From positions 1 to 64,000 of the forward strand of contig NZ_FORN01000005.1 in assembly GCF_900114015.1 (NCBI RefSeq): a stretch of DNA of 64,000 nt. The letters are read 5' to 3'. A model generated the notes under the pieces. That model ran no database searches and was not told where the DNA came from. It saw only the letters and a list, made by a program, of their open reading frames with translations. The translations under genes were made by a program, and so were the position numbers. Source of the DNA: Caulobacter sp. UNC279MFTsu5.1. Lineage in GTDB: Bacteria > Pseudomonadota > Alphaproteobacteria > Caulobacterales > Caulobacteraceae. Positions 42,353 to 51,755 of the stretch are shown piece after piece. Position 1 is the first letter of the stretch. Each line of letters opens with the position of its first letter.

Positions 42353-42375
42353 ATTTCCAATATGATGGAAATATG
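42350..42375. promoter_or_regulatory. ArsR operator
   Basis: CATATTTCCA (42350-42359) and TGGAAATATG (42366-42375) are exact inverted repeats with a 6-base centre. The left arm contains the arsR start codon. The AT-rich palindrome contrasts with its GC-rich neighbourhood. Confidence 0.75.
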
Positions 42376-42480
42376 GAGTGGATCAACGCCGATTTCGGGC
42401 CGACCCGCCAGTCCGGTTCGCCGCTTGAGTTTCCGCGCGCTCCCGGACTAACCTAGGGTCGAGTGGCTTTGGGGGCGGGC

Positions 42481-44034
42481 ATGGTCAGGTGGAGCGCGGC
42501 GGCCGACGGCGCCGATCGGCGGAGCGTGGTGCTGGGATTGCTGGCGCTGTCCGGCGCGGGCGACGCGGCGCGCGCCGAGACGGCGCGGCCCGAAGCGGTG
42601 AAGGCCGGGTCCTGGCGCCGGGCGGAGACCTCGCGGTTCGTGATCCAGGGGTCGGTCGGCGAGGACGTGCTGCGCGACTACGCCGTCCGGCTCGAGGACT
42701 TCGACATGGTCCTGCGGTCCATGCACGGCTTGCCGATCAGCGCCGCGCCGCCGCGCAAGCTGGATATCTATCTGGTGCGCGGCGAGTCCATGCTGCGCCG
42801 GGCGAGGCCGAGCGCCGACGAGACCCTGCGCGGCTACTACGTCGCCGGCGCGGCCGGCATCGCCTGCGTCGCCACCGTCGGCCGGGCCAAGGAGGTCGAG
42901 AACGACGACGTGATGCTGCACGAGTACGTGCACCACTTCATGAAGCAGTACTTCAACTACGCCTACGCGCCATGGCTGGTCGAGGGCTATGCCGAGTACT
43001 TCATGACGACGGACATCAGCGGCGACAGCATCGTGGTCGGCAAGTTCAATTCGAACCGGGCCTCGTGGCTGATGCAGGGCGACTGGCTTCCGCTGGACAA
43101 GCTGCTCACCGAGGGCCCCCGCGTCGGCGACCCGAAATGGGCCACCTATTATCCGCAGGCCTGGCTGCTGACCCACTATCTGATGAGCGATCCGGCCCGC
43201 TACGCCCAGCTTCAGGCCTATATGAAGGCGGTCGGCGGCGGCGCGCCGTCGGTGCAGGCGATGGAGGCGGCGACCGGCAAGACCCTGGCCGCCCTGCAGA
43301 AGGACCTGCGCGACTACACCCGGACCCAACTGCGGGTCACCGCCTTCACCCGCAAGCGCAGCCGCCCGGTCGAGGTGACCGTGACCTCGATGCCGGCCTC
43401 CGCCGATGACCTGCTGCTGGAGACGGTCCGAATGATTTCGCCGGTCGGCGACATGGCGGCGCGCAGAGCCTTCGCCGAGGACATCGGCGCGCGGGCCGCC
43501 CGCTATCCGGGCGATCCGCTGGCCGAACGGGCCCTGGCCCGGGCCCGGCTGCAGGCCGAGGAGTTCGTCCTCGCCCAGGAGGTGATCGATCGGCGCCTGG
43601 CCGCCGCGCCGGACGATGTCGAGGCGCTGGAGCTGAAGGCCCTGACCCTGATGGCGATTGGCGACGCCGACCCCGCCCAGCAGCCGGCGCTCTACAAGCA
43701 GGCCTCGCTGGTGCTGGGGCAGGCCTTCAGGATCGACGGCGCCCGCTACCAGATCCTGCTGGCCTACGCCCGCAGCCGCTCGCTGTCGCCGGGCTATCCC
43801 AGCGACAATGTGATGGAGGGCTTGCTGCTGGCCACTGAGTTGGCGCCGCAGGTGGCGGACGTGACGCTGCAGGCGGTGCAGGCCTTGGCGATGCGGGGCG
43901 ACTATGCGCGGGCGGTCGTGCTGCTGCGGCCGCTGGCGAACGACCCGCACGGCGGCGGCGAGAGCTTGCGGACCCTGCTGGCGCGCATGGAGGCCCAGGC
44001 GGCCAAGGCGGCCCCCTCCATAGCCGCGGGTTAG
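42481..44034 (+). CDS. Exported HExxH protein with TPR-like tail
   Basis: The 517-residue protein has a signal-like start, then a metallopeptidase-like domain with LHEYVHHFMKQYF (H-E-x-x-H, near residue 150) and the downstream LVEGYAEYFMTTD, whose Glu is the probable third zinc ligand (gluzincin/DUF1570-like). The last third is helical with TPR-like repeats. The ATG at 42481 follows GGGGGCGGG; a GTG at 42463 is possible. Its end overlaps the convergent gene by 4 bases. Confidence 0.75.
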   Translation: MVRWSAAADGADRRSVVLGLLALSGAGDAARAETARPEAVKAGSWRRAETSRFVIQGSVGEDVLRDYAVRLEDFDMVLRSMHGLPISAAPPRKLDIYLVRGESMLRRARPSADETLRGYYVAGAAGIACVATVGRAKEVENDDVMLHEYVHHFMKQYFNYAYAPWLVEGYAEYFMTTDISGDSIVVGKFNSNRASWLMQGDWLPLDKLLTEGPRVGDPKWATYYPQAWLLTHYLMSDPARYAQLQAYMKAVGGGAPSVQAMEAATGKTLAALQKDLRDYTRTQLRVTAFTRKRSRPVEVTVTSMPASADDLLLETVRMISPVGDMAARRAFAEDIGARAARYPGDPLAERALARARLQAEEFVLAQEVIDRRLAAAPDDVEALELKALTLMAIGDADPAQQPALYKQASLVLGQAFRIDGARYQILLAYARSRSLSPGYPSDNVMEGLLLATELAPQVADVTLQAVQALAMRGDYARAVVLLRPLANDPHGGGESLRTLLARMEAQAAKAAPSIAAG

Positions 44035-45560
44035 GCCGCGGCCTCGGCGCCCTCGTCCTCGTCGTCGCCGCCCAGCAGGGCCGACAGCACGATGGCCAAG
44101 CGCTCGGGCTTGATGGGCTTTTCGACCACGTCCTGCATGCCGGCGGCGATGTAGGTGGCCACGTCGTTGGGATCGGCGTTGGCGGTCAGGGCGACGATCG
44201 GCGCCGAGCCGGCCCGGCCGGGCAGCTCGCGGATGGCGCGGGTGGCGGTGACGCCGTCCATGCGCGGCATCTTGATGTCCATCAGGATCAGGTCGAAGCG
44301 GCCCGACCGGGCGGCCTCGACGGCTTCGACGCCGTCGGTCACCTGTTCGGACGTGCAGTCGAACATCTCGCACAGGGCCTCGGCGACCATGCGGTTGGTG
44401 GCGTTGTCGTCGACGATCAGGATGTGGGCCGAGCGGGCGTCCATCATCGGCTCGTCGTCGGTCTCGGTCGCCAGGATCGCTTCCGGGGCGACGAGCGTGA
44501 ACTGCAGGGTCAGGCCGGCGCCCAGGTTGGCCTCGGCCCGCAGCGGGGCGCCCATGGCCCGGGTCAGGCCCTGGGCCAGGGCCATGCCCACGCCTAGGGC
44601 CAGTTCGTTGCGGTCCTCCATCGACGCCGCGCCCAGCGGGTCGAACACCCGGGCCAGGCGGACCTCGGCCGAGCCCGTGGCGTTGTCGCGCACCCGGACG
44701 TCCAGCTTCAGCCCGCCCTCGACGGAGCGGGCCTTGAGGCTGGCCTCGATCACGCCGCGGCCGCTGGCCAGGGCGCTCTCGATCAGGGCGTCGAACACCT
44801 GCATCACGCGGTCGGCGTCGATCAGGGCGGCGGCGTCGGGATCGCCGTCGTAGGAGAACAACAGGGTGGACCCGCCCTCGGCGGCGCGGGGGGCCCAGCG
44901 GGCCTCGACGGCGTCGCTGAGGTCGCGCAGCAGGGCGGGGGCGGGCGACAGGGCCAGGCCGCCGGTCGCCGCGCGGCGCAGGTCCATGGCGCGGCCTAGC
45001 ACGAGGTTCATGTCGCGGCTGGTGTCGCCGATGGCGCGGACATAGGCGCTTGCGTCGGGCGTCAGCCGCGACTGCTCCAGCCGCTCGGTGAAGGACAGCA
45101 CGCCTTCCAGGTGGTGGCCGATGTCGTGGGCCATGCGCTCGACCAGGGCCATGGCCTCGTCGGCCTCGCGCTGGCGGCGGCGGTGCGAGGTGAGCAGCGA
45201 ATTCAGCCCGCCGACCCCGACATAGTCGCCGGCCTTATCGACGGCGACATAGGCGCTGCGGAAGATGGGGGTGGCGCTGTGGGCGATGTGTTCGACGAAG
45301 TCGGCGGCGGGCATGTCCGCGTCGATCGTGCGCGGGTGGACGTCCATCACCTCGGCGACGGGACGCGCGGCCAGGTGGGGCGCGACGGCCATCTGGCCCA
45401 GGAACACGTCGCGATAGACCAGGCCCACGGGCTTGCCGTCCACGACCACGGCGATGGCGGCGGCTTCGGCGAGGACGTCGAACAGCGCCCTGACCTCGGC
45501 GCACGCGGTGGCGGGGTCGATCGGGGCTCGGCGGTCGATAAGGCGGGCGAGCGTGTCCAT
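44031..45560 (-). CDS. CBS / degenerate histidine kinase / receiver protein
   Basis: The 509-residue protein has a CBS-pair-like N-terminus (about 15-125), a helical dimer region with the H-box-like MAHDIGHHLEGVL (143-155), a HATPase-like domain (about 215-355) with GVGMALAQGL, and a receiver (about 378-500) with VDDN, LMDIKMPRMDG and KPIKPE, whose Asp is intact. The N-box (usually N-x-x-x-N) reads FDALIESAL, so ATP binding is doubtful. No membrane helix is seen. It looks like a cytoplasmic signalling hub or phospho-sink. Confidence 0.75.
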   Translation of the reverse strand: MDTLARLIDRRAPIDPATACAEVRALFDVLAEAAAIAVVVDGKPVGLVYRDVFLGQMAVAPHLAARPVAEVMDVHPRTIDADMPAADFVEHIAHSATPIFRSAYVAVDKAGDYVGVGGLNSLLTSHRRRQREADEAMALVERMAHDIGHHLEGVLSFTERLEQSRLTPDASAYVRAIGDTSRDMNLVLGRAMDLRRAATGGLALSPAPALLRDLSDAVEARWAPRAAEGGSTLLFSYDGDPDAAALIDADRVMQVFDALIESALASGRGVIEASLKARSVEGGLKLDVRVRDNATGSAEVRLARVFDPLGAASMEDRNELALGVGMALAQGLTRAMGAPLRAEANLGAGLTLQFTLVAPEAILATETDDEPMMDARSAHILIVDDNATNRMVAEALCEMFDCTSEQVTDGVEAVEAARSGRFDLILMDIKMPRMDGVTATRAIRELPGRAGSAPIVALTANADPNDVATYIAAGMQDVVEKPIKPERLAIVLSALLGGDDEDEGAEAAA

Positions 45561-45680
45561 ACAGCCATTCGGCGAGGCGTCGTTGGGATCACACCTTCGC
45601 CTGTCGGCGTTGCGGAGTCGTAAATGGCGAAGGTGTTTGAGGGCCTGGGCCTGCGACGGGTTGTCTCTGCGACGATCGCC

Positions 45681-46139
45681 CTAAGCCGCCGGCGCGAGAT
45701 CGAAACCGTTGTCGTCGAACACCTCCAGCCGGCTGGGTTTCGGCAGCGTCGGGTCGCCTCTCAGGCGGGCCAGGAGATAGGTGACGGCCAGCACCATGTC
45801 GGCGGCGTCGTAGGGCTTGGGCAGCGAGGCGATGGCCACCGTCTGGGCCGATCGGGCCCGGCTGACCTGTCCGCTTATGAACATGACCGGGATTCCCATC
45901 TCCTTGAGATGTTCGGCAAGCTCAATGCCGTCATCGCGCCCGGCCAGCCGGATATTGACCAGGGCGAGGTCCGGCTTGCACGCCATGGCGACCTCGAGCG
46001 CCTCGGCGTGACGGTCCGTGAGATCCAGGACCCGGTATCCGGCGTCCTCCAGTTCGGCTTTCAGGACCATCGCCACGAGGGCTTCGTCCTCGACGATCAT
46101 CAGGGTCTTGCCGGTGTCGCCGTCTCGCCATGCGGTCAT
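45681..46139 (-). CDS. Receiver-domain protein with Asn at the phosphorylation site
   Basis: The 152-residue single receiver has the acidic pocket E17-D18-E19, the switch Lys in SLPKPY (K108) and a long C-terminal tail. The phospho-acceptor is Asn62 (LALVNIRLAG) where related proteins have LVDIxL. It cannot be phosphorylated in the usual way. The ATG at 46139 follows AGGGA at a good distance; 46145 would lack spacing. A frameshifted kinase gene lies directly upstream. Confidence 0.82.
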   Translation of the reverse strand: MTAWRDGDTGKTLMIVEDEALVAMVLKAELEDAGYRVLDLTDRHAEALEVAMACKPDLALVNIRLAGRDDGIELAEHLKEMGIPVMFISGQVSRARSAQTVAIASLPKPYDAADMVLAVTYLLARLRGDPTLPKPSRLEVFDDNGFDLAPAA

Positions 46140-46152
46140 GATCATTCCCTGC

Positions 46153-47240
46153 CTATCGACCGCCCGCGGCGCTGGAGGCGGCGAGTCGTTCGCTTGCCGT
46201 CTCCGGCAGGTCCCGCACGAGGGCGACCTGGGTGTGCCGAATGGAAACCTGGGTTCCTGGATGCTGCGGCGTGGTGTCGACGGAGGCGTTCAACTGCCGG
46301 GCCAGGGCCTGGACGATGCTCGTGCCCAGGCCTGTTCGCGGCGGCGCGGCCATCGGCATGCCGACGCCGTCGTCGCGCAGAGGATCCAGTTGGGGCCATG
46401 GAAATTATAGTCGATGGTGATCTTCCCGGGCCGGCCATCGGGAAAGGCGTGCTTGAGCGCATTGATCACCAGCTCGGTGACGATCAGGCCCAGGCTTACC
46501 GCGACCCTGGCTTCCACGACGCCTTGGCCGCCCTCCACTGTCAGCGAGACATGGGCCTGGTCGCCGATCATCGAGGCGCGGATGATCTCGCAAAGCTTGG
46601 CGAAATAGGCATGGATATCGATGGCGCCATCCTGCGAGCTGGACAGCAGGCGCTCCAGGGCGGCCACGGACATCACGCGATGGTGCGCGTCCCTGAGGTG
46701 ACCGCGCGTCTCGTCCGATTCGGTCGTGCGCGCGTTCTGCAGCAGGACGCTGGCGATGATCTGCAGGCTGTTGGCGACCCGGTGGCGCACCTCCCGCAAC
46801 AGCACGCCGCTTTCGCGCAGGGCGTTTTCCTGCAGCGCCGCGTCGGCGCGCGCGTCCGTCACGTCGGACATCGCCAACAGCAGGCGTGTCTGTTCAAGGT
46901 CCAGATAGTCCAGTCGCCTGGCCTGGACGACCAGGTGGCGAACCGGTCGACGGGAGGGTTTCAGATAGATGTCGCAGGCGTCCAGGCTCCCTTCGCCGGC
47001 GATGGTCGCGGTCATCAGGGACCGGAGGGCGGGACTGTCCCAGTCGCCGGCGTCCAGCGCGTACAGCGGCTGGCCCGCGAGCTCGCCCGGACGGGCGTCG
47101 AAGAGGTCGCAGAACGAGGTGCTGGCCGTGATGATCGTCAGTTGGTCGTCCAGGAGCAGCAACGGCGCGGGCGAGGAGGCCACGACGGCCAAGGTCAGGC
47201 TCAGGGCGACATCTTCGGGGCTGGGTTTCGGAACGGGCAT
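46153..47240 (-). pseudogene. PAS-type HisKA_2 sensor kinase with a frameshift
   Basis: The first frame (47240 to about 46390) has a PAS domain (about 15-130), the H-box LLREVRHRVANSLQIIASVLL with H153, and the N-box VTELVINALKHAFPDG. At about residue 285 it changes to CATTASACRWPRRR. The continuing ATPase sequence (RDDGVGMPMAAPPRTGLGTSIVQALARQL) is in another frame that ends at 46153. One base seems lost near 46390. A sequencing error is possible. Located just upstream of the Asn-type receiver. Confidence 0.78.
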
Positions 47241-47483
47241 GGTCGGCTTTCGGAAGACCGGAGGCTCGCGGAGCGAAAGCCAGAAGCCGGGAAATCGCGA
47301 AAGTCAGATGGGGCCGCACAAGGTGACTCGCTTCATCCCCTAACGGCTGGGAAGCCGGGAAGTTGCGTCGGCGCGTTCGATACGACTCACGGTGGAGGGC
47401 GCGGTCCGTCCGGCTGAATCGAAAGCCGGGCATGGCGTCCGTCCGCGGTCGGACATCCGGCGGCGTCGACGACCTGCAAACGG

Positions 47484-47513
47484 AAAAAAGGGCGGCGGAT
47501 CGCTCCGCCGCCC
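47484..47513 (-). terminator. Intrinsic terminator of the TonB receptor gene
   Basis: GGGCGGCGGA (47490-47499) and TCCGCCGCCC (47504-47513) form a perfect 10-bp stem with a 4-base loop. On the minus strand TTTTTT follows. It lies 28 bases after the receptor stop. Confidence 0.85.
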
Positions 47514-47541
47514 TCGCGGGGTTCGCCTGTGAGGCGGCGTC

Positions 47542-50355
47542 CTAGAACGACTTGGTCAGGCTGACGCCGTAGAGGCGCGGCTCCAGCGTGATCAGGTTGG
47601 TGAACAGGCCCGAGCTGTCGTCGGTGGTGTAGGCGTCGGTGATCGGGGTGTCGTTGCCCAGGTTCTTGACGTAGGCGTCGATCTCCAGGCCCCATTCCGG
47701 CTTTTCGACCTTCAGGGTGATGTTGGCGTTGTCCCACGACTTCAGCTGGTCGTAGACGGTGTTGTAGACGCGCGTGTACTGCTTGCTCTGGCGGTAGTAG
47801 TCGCCGCGCAGGGTGGCCGACCAGCCGCCGGCGAAGTCCCAGGTGTACTGGGCGCCGACCGAGGCGGTCCAGTGCGGCGAGTTGGGCAGCTGATTGCCCG
47901 ACAGGTCAGCCGCCTTGCCCTCGATCGTGTAGCCCGCGCCGTAGTTGTAGAGACCCGTGCCGAAGGCCAGGCCCTGGGCCTGGGCCAGGCTGGCGCCGCG
48001 GCTTTGCAGGAAGGCCTGGTAGACGGCGGGGCCGCCGCAGGCGAACGGCAGGCTCGCCCCCTGGCCCAGGGCGATGATCGTGGCCACGCCGGCGGTGGTC
48101 AGCACGCAGTTGGAGCCGACCGCCACGTTGGGCAGGCTGGGACCCGCCTTGACCACGGTGTAGGCCGGGTTGCTCTGGGTGCGGTTCATGGTGTCGATCG
48201 ACGACACGCCGCTGCCGATCTTGGTGTGCAGGTAACCGAGGTTGGCGTTGAGCTTCAGGTTGCGGACCGGCGACCAGACCGATTCCAGCTCCAGGCCGTA
48301 GACCGTGGCGTTGACGTTCTCGTTGACCGAGGTGCGGTTGACGATCTTGGAGATCTGGTAGCCCTGGTAATCGTAGTAGAAGCCGGTGGCGTTCAGCATC
48401 AGGCTGCCGCCGGCCAGGGTGTTCTTCGAGCCCAGTTCGAAGGCGTTGACGAATTCGGGGTCGAACTGCGGCTTGACGCTGGCCGAGCCGGTCGCCGCCG
48501 GCGGGTTCGAACCGCCGCCCTTGTAGCCCTTGGAATAGAAGGCGTAGAGCAGGTTGTCGTCGGTCAGCTTGTAGTCGAAGCCGAAGCGGCCGGTCAGCTC
48601 GTTGAAGACCGACTTCTCCTGCGGGGTGGTGGTGCTCTGCTTCAGGCCGATGCCCGGCGACAGCAGCACGGTGTCGTAGACGTCCAGGCGCTTGTCGTCG
48701 TGGGTGCGGCGCAGGCCCAGGGTGAACTTCAGCTTCTCGTTGGCCTGCCAGTACAGTTCGCCGAACAGGGCGTTCGACTTCAGGTGATAGGGCGAGCGGT
48801 TGTCATAATAGTTGTGGCCGCTGCCATCCGGCGTGGCGTTGGTGTCGATGCCGATGCAGCTGGTCGGCAGGGCCACCGGGTTGCAGTTGGGGTTGCCGGT
48901 GTTCTGGAAGTTCAGAGCCAGGGCCGACAGGGTCAGCGAGTTGCCGATCACGTAATAGTCGGTGACGGTCTTGTAGTCGAAATAGATGCCGCCGAAGTTG
49001 AAGTTCAGCGGGCCGTCGAAGTTCGACTGCAGCCGGACTTCCTGGCTCCACTGCTTGGAGGTGCCGGCCGAGATGTCCAGGGTGGTGAACAGATTGGTCC
49101 GGCCGACCTGCGGGTCGGTGAAGAAGCCGCCGGGCGTGAAGGGCGTGTTGTTGAACGGAACCGTCGAGACGTTCCGGTTGTAGTCCAGCTTGGTGTAGAC
49201 CGAGCCCTTGCTGTACGAGGTCATGGCCGTGAAGGTCAGGTCCTCGGTCAGGTCGTAGGCCAGGTTGAACTGGTAGATGTTCGATTTCGACCGGTAGATC
49301 GGATCGAACAGCGACTCGATCTCACGCAGGTTGCGGCTGGCGGTGTCGCCGGCGTTGGCGTCGCCGCTGGTGAAGCCCACCAGATTGCCCAGCTCGCCGG
49401 TCAGGGTGCCCGAGGTGTTGACCGTGCCGTAGGCGCTGTCGCCGTACAGCGAGGCGGGCAGGCAGCCCTGGCTGAGGAACGCGCGGGCCGCGCCGGTGGG
49501 CACGCCGCCCACCGTGGCCGGGCCGTTGTCCTTGGTGCACAGCTGCTTGCCGACGCGGGCGCGGCTGTCGTCCTCGTTGAAGTGCTCCCACATGAAGTTG
49601 GTGCGCAGGTTGTCGACGGGATTGAACATCACCGAGACGCGGGTCGAATACAGGTCGCGGTCGTCGACCTTGTGGTTGTTGTAGGTGTTGGTGACGAAGC
49701 CGTCGCGCTTGAGGTAGTTGCCCGCCACGCGGACGGCCAGCTTGTCGCCCATGATCGGCAGGTTGATCATGCCGCGCAGCTTCTGGGTGCTGTAGTTGCC
49801 CACCTCGCCGGTGATCTCGGCCTCGAAGGTGTCGACCGGCTTGGCGGTGATGATGTTGACCACGCCGCCGGTGGCGTTGCGGCCGTACAGCGTGCCCTGC
49901 GGGCCGCGCAGCACCTCCACGCGCTCCACGTCGAAGAACTCGGCGTCGAACAGGTTGCCCGACTGCAGCGGGGCGTTGTTCTCGTGGACGCCGACGCCGC
50001 CGTCGGTCGAGACGCCGACGGCCTTGTTGCCGATGCCGCGGATCGCGAAGTTGAAGGTGTTGGTGAAGTTGCTCTTGGCGAAGGTGACGTTCGGGATGGC
50101 CTGCTGCAGGTTCGGGCCGCCGTCGATCTTCTGGGCCTTGAGGCTGTCCTGGCTGAAGGCCGACACCGCGATCGGCACGTCCTGCAGGGCCTCTTCCTTC
50201 TTCTGGGCGGTGACGACCAGCTCCTCGAGCACGTTGCCGCCGCCTTGCTGGGGCGCGGACGTGGTCTGGGCGAAGGCGGGGGCGGCGACGGCGGCCAGCA
50301 CGGCGACGGACGCGCCCACGGCCAGCACGCTCCGCATACGCAGAGATTGCGACAT
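47542..50355 (-). CDS. TonB-dependent outer-membrane receptor
   Basis: The 937-residue protein has a signal peptide ending AAPAFAQ, a TonB box-like LEELVVTAQKKEE, a plug domain with DVPIAVSAF, VEVLRGPQGTLYGRNATGGVVNI, and a large barrel that ends ...PRLYGVSLTKSF, with a terminal Phe as in many outer-membrane barrels. This is the large Caulobacter/sphingomonad type, often for complex carbohydrates or aromatic compounds, but the substrate is unknown. The start at 50355 follows GGAGGGAA. Confidence 0.93.
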   Translation of the reverse strand: MSQSLRMRSVLAVGASVAVLAAVAAPAFAQTTSAPQQGGGNVLEELVVTAQKKEEALQDVPIAVSAFSQDSLKAQKIDGGPNLQQAIPNVTFAKSNFTNTFNFAIRGIGNKAVGVSTDGGVGVHENNAPLQSGNLFDAEFFDVERVEVLRGPQGTLYGRNATGGVVNIITAKPVDTFEAEITGEVGNYSTQKLRGMINLPIMGDKLAVRVAGNYLKRDGFVTNTYNNHKVDDRDLYSTRVSVMFNPVDNLRTNFMWEHFNEDDSRARVGKQLCTKDNGPATVGGVPTGAARAFLSQGCLPASLYGDSAYGTVNTSGTLTGELGNLVGFTSGDANAGDTASRNLREIESLFDPIYRSKSNIYQFNLAYDLTEDLTFTAMTSYSKGSVYTKLDYNRNVSTVPFNNTPFTPGGFFTDPQVGRTNLFTTLDISAGTSKQWSQEVRLQSNFDGPLNFNFGGIYFDYKTVTDYYVIGNSLTLSALALNFQNTGNPNCNPVALPTSCIGIDTNATPDGSGHNYYDNRSPYHLKSNALFGELYWQANEKLKFTLGLRRTHDDKRLDVYDTVLLSPGIGLKQSTTTPQEKSVFNELTGRFGFDYKLTDDNLLYAFYSKGYKGGGSNPPAATGSASVKPQFDPEFVNAFELGSKNTLAGGSLMLNATGFYYDYQGYQISKIVNRTSVNENVNATVYGLELESVWSPVRNLKLNANLGYLHTKIGSGVSSIDTMNRTQSNPAYTVVKAGPSLPNVAVGSNCVLTTAGVATIIALGQGASLPFACGGPAVYQAFLQSRGASLAQAQGLAFGTGLYNYGAGYTIEGKAADLSGNQLPNSPHWTASVGAQYTWDFAGGWSATLRGDYYRQSKQYTRVYNTVYDQLKSWDNANITLKVEKPEWGLEIDAYVKNLGNDTPITDAYTTDDSSGLFTNLITLEPRLYGVSLTKSF

Positions 50356-50834
50356 TCTATTCCCTCCCTGGACGTCGCGGCTCCTTATGGCGGACCCTGC
50401 GGACGTCGCGTTGTTTCCTCGGCTGCCGTACTTTTCAACACCACGCGGGCGTACGGCCGACCCTCCGCAGCATTGGGCGATTGCATACTTGGGGCCTGGG
50501 GCTGTCAACCGGCCAAGGTTCAAGTAATCAGTGATAGGTTACGCGTTTTCACTTTACTCAGGGTCACATTTTCCTCGACGGGACAAGGTTTCGCGGAAAT
50601 TCGAAAAGACGGTCCGGCGCGTGACGTTACGTCACGCGTGATTTCAGGCCGGAAACCTTGGCGCACCGCAGCGGAACGCCCGGTTCATAGTGTCCCGTTC
50701 GCGTCGAAGGTACAGCCAAAATATCGGCGTTCGAAACGATTGTTTCGCCCCTGGTGAGCCCGCGCAACGGTCGGGCGCGGCCCGCCTGGTCCCGACCGGT
50801 CGTCAAGCCCGCGCGCCTCGTGTAGAGAGACGCC
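50356..50834. other. Divergent intergenic region with an ACGT palindrome
   Basis: The 479 bases between the TonB receptor gene and queC hold no gene with support. AT content is higher near 50480-50600. A 10-bp arm palindrome lies at 50618-50638. Promoters of both flanking genes should lie here. Confidence 0.5.
50618..50638. promoter_or_regulatory. Perfect palindrome CGCGTGACGT-T-ACGTCACGCG
   Basis: Two 10-bp arms with a single central base give an exact inverted repeat. It lies about 200 bases before queC and 260 before the TonB receptor gene. A dimeric regulator site is likely; the regulator is unknown. Confidence 0.55.
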
Positions 50835-51626
50835 ATGTCCATTTCTGAAGTTTCCCCCGCGTCCGGCGTTTCGCGGGCCGACGCCGCCCTGGTGCTGTTC
50901 TCCGGCGGCCAGGACAGCAGCGTCTGCCTGGCCTGGGCCCTGGAGCGCTACGCCCGGGTCGAGACCGTCGGCTTCGACTACGGCCAGCGCCACGCCGTCG
51001 AGATGCAGGCCCGCCAGGCCGTGCGCCATCAGATGGCCGAGCGCTTCCCGCACTGGGCCGACCGCCTGGGCGAGGACCACGTGCTGGACCTGACCGGCTT
51101 CGGCGCCGTGGCCCAGTCGGCCCTGACCGCCGACGTCGCCATCGAGATGACCGAGCGCGGCCTGCCCTCGACCTTCGTGCCCGGCCGCAACCTGGTGTTC
51201 CTGGTCTACGCCGCCGCCCTGGCCGACCGCCGGGGCCTGGGGGCGCTGGTCGGCGGCATGTGCGAGACCGACTTCTCAGGCTATCCCGACTGCCGCCGCG
51301 ACACCCTGGACGCCATGCAGACGGCCCTGAACCTGGGCATGGACCGCGACTTCGCCGTCGAGACCCCGCTGATGACCCTGACCAAGGCCCAGACCTGGGC
51401 CCTGGCCAAGACCCTGGGCGGCGAGGCGCTGGTCGACCTGATCGTGGTCGAGAGCCACACCTGCTACCAGGGCGACCGCGGCGAACTGCACGCCTGGGGC
51501 CACGGCTGCGGCGAGTGCCCGGCGTGCGAGCTGCGCCAGAAGGGGTACGAGGACTGGGACGCTGGCGGGCGTTCTCCTCTTCCTTCTCCCCTTGCGGGAG
51601 AAGGTGGCGGCGAAGCCGTCGGATGA
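50835..51626 (+). CDS. queC: 7-cyano-7-deazaguanine synthase
   Basis: QueC makes preQ0 from 7-carboxy-7-deazaguanine with ATP and ammonia. The ATP pyrophosphatase loop is [13 protein letters not shown] (about 20-32), and the C-terminal zinc site is ESHTCYQG and [12 protein letters not shown]. The core ends near ELRQKGYED; the last 20 or so residues ([12 protein letters not shown] region) are translated from a family D repeat. queE and queD follow on the same strand. Confidence 0.93.
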   Translation: MSISEVSPASGVSRADAALVLFSGGQDSSVCLAWALERYARVETVGFDYGQRHAVEMQARQAVRHQMAERFPHWADRLGEDHVLDLTGFGAVAQSALTADVAIEMTERGLPSTFVPGRNLVFLVYAAALADRRGLGALVGGMCETDFSGYPDCRRDTLDAMQTALNLGMDRDFAVETPLMTLTKAQTWALAKTLGGEALVDLIVVESHTCYQGDRGELHAWGHGCGECPACELRQKGYEDWDAGGRSPLPSPLAGEGGGEAVG

Positions 51627-51755
51627 GGGGTCTCTCAAACCGATGACGCCGCACCCGATCGGTCCGTCCTACGCGGCGGACCTAGCTTTCAACCCCTCAC
51701 CCGACGGTCCTTCGGATCGCCACCCTCTCCCGCAAGGGGAGAGGGGAGGGCGCTC
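51571..51755. repeat. Inverted repeat pair at the queC/queE junction, family D
   Basis: CTTCTCCCCTTGCGGGAGAAGG near 51588 and CCTCTCCCGCAAGGGGAGAGG near 51725 are each hairpins and are also inverse copies, with TCGGATGAGGGG / CCCCTCACCCGA as further arms. The first lies in the queC coding end; the second holds the queE ribosome binding site. A related copy is near 60.4 kb. Confidence 0.75.

Noticed and set aside
47872..50757. A 961-codon open frame antisense to the TonB receptor gene
   Set aside because: Very high GC keeps antisense frames open. Its protein is Gly/Val/Gln/Arg-rich without domains, while the opposite strand has clear signal peptide, plug and barrel motifs.
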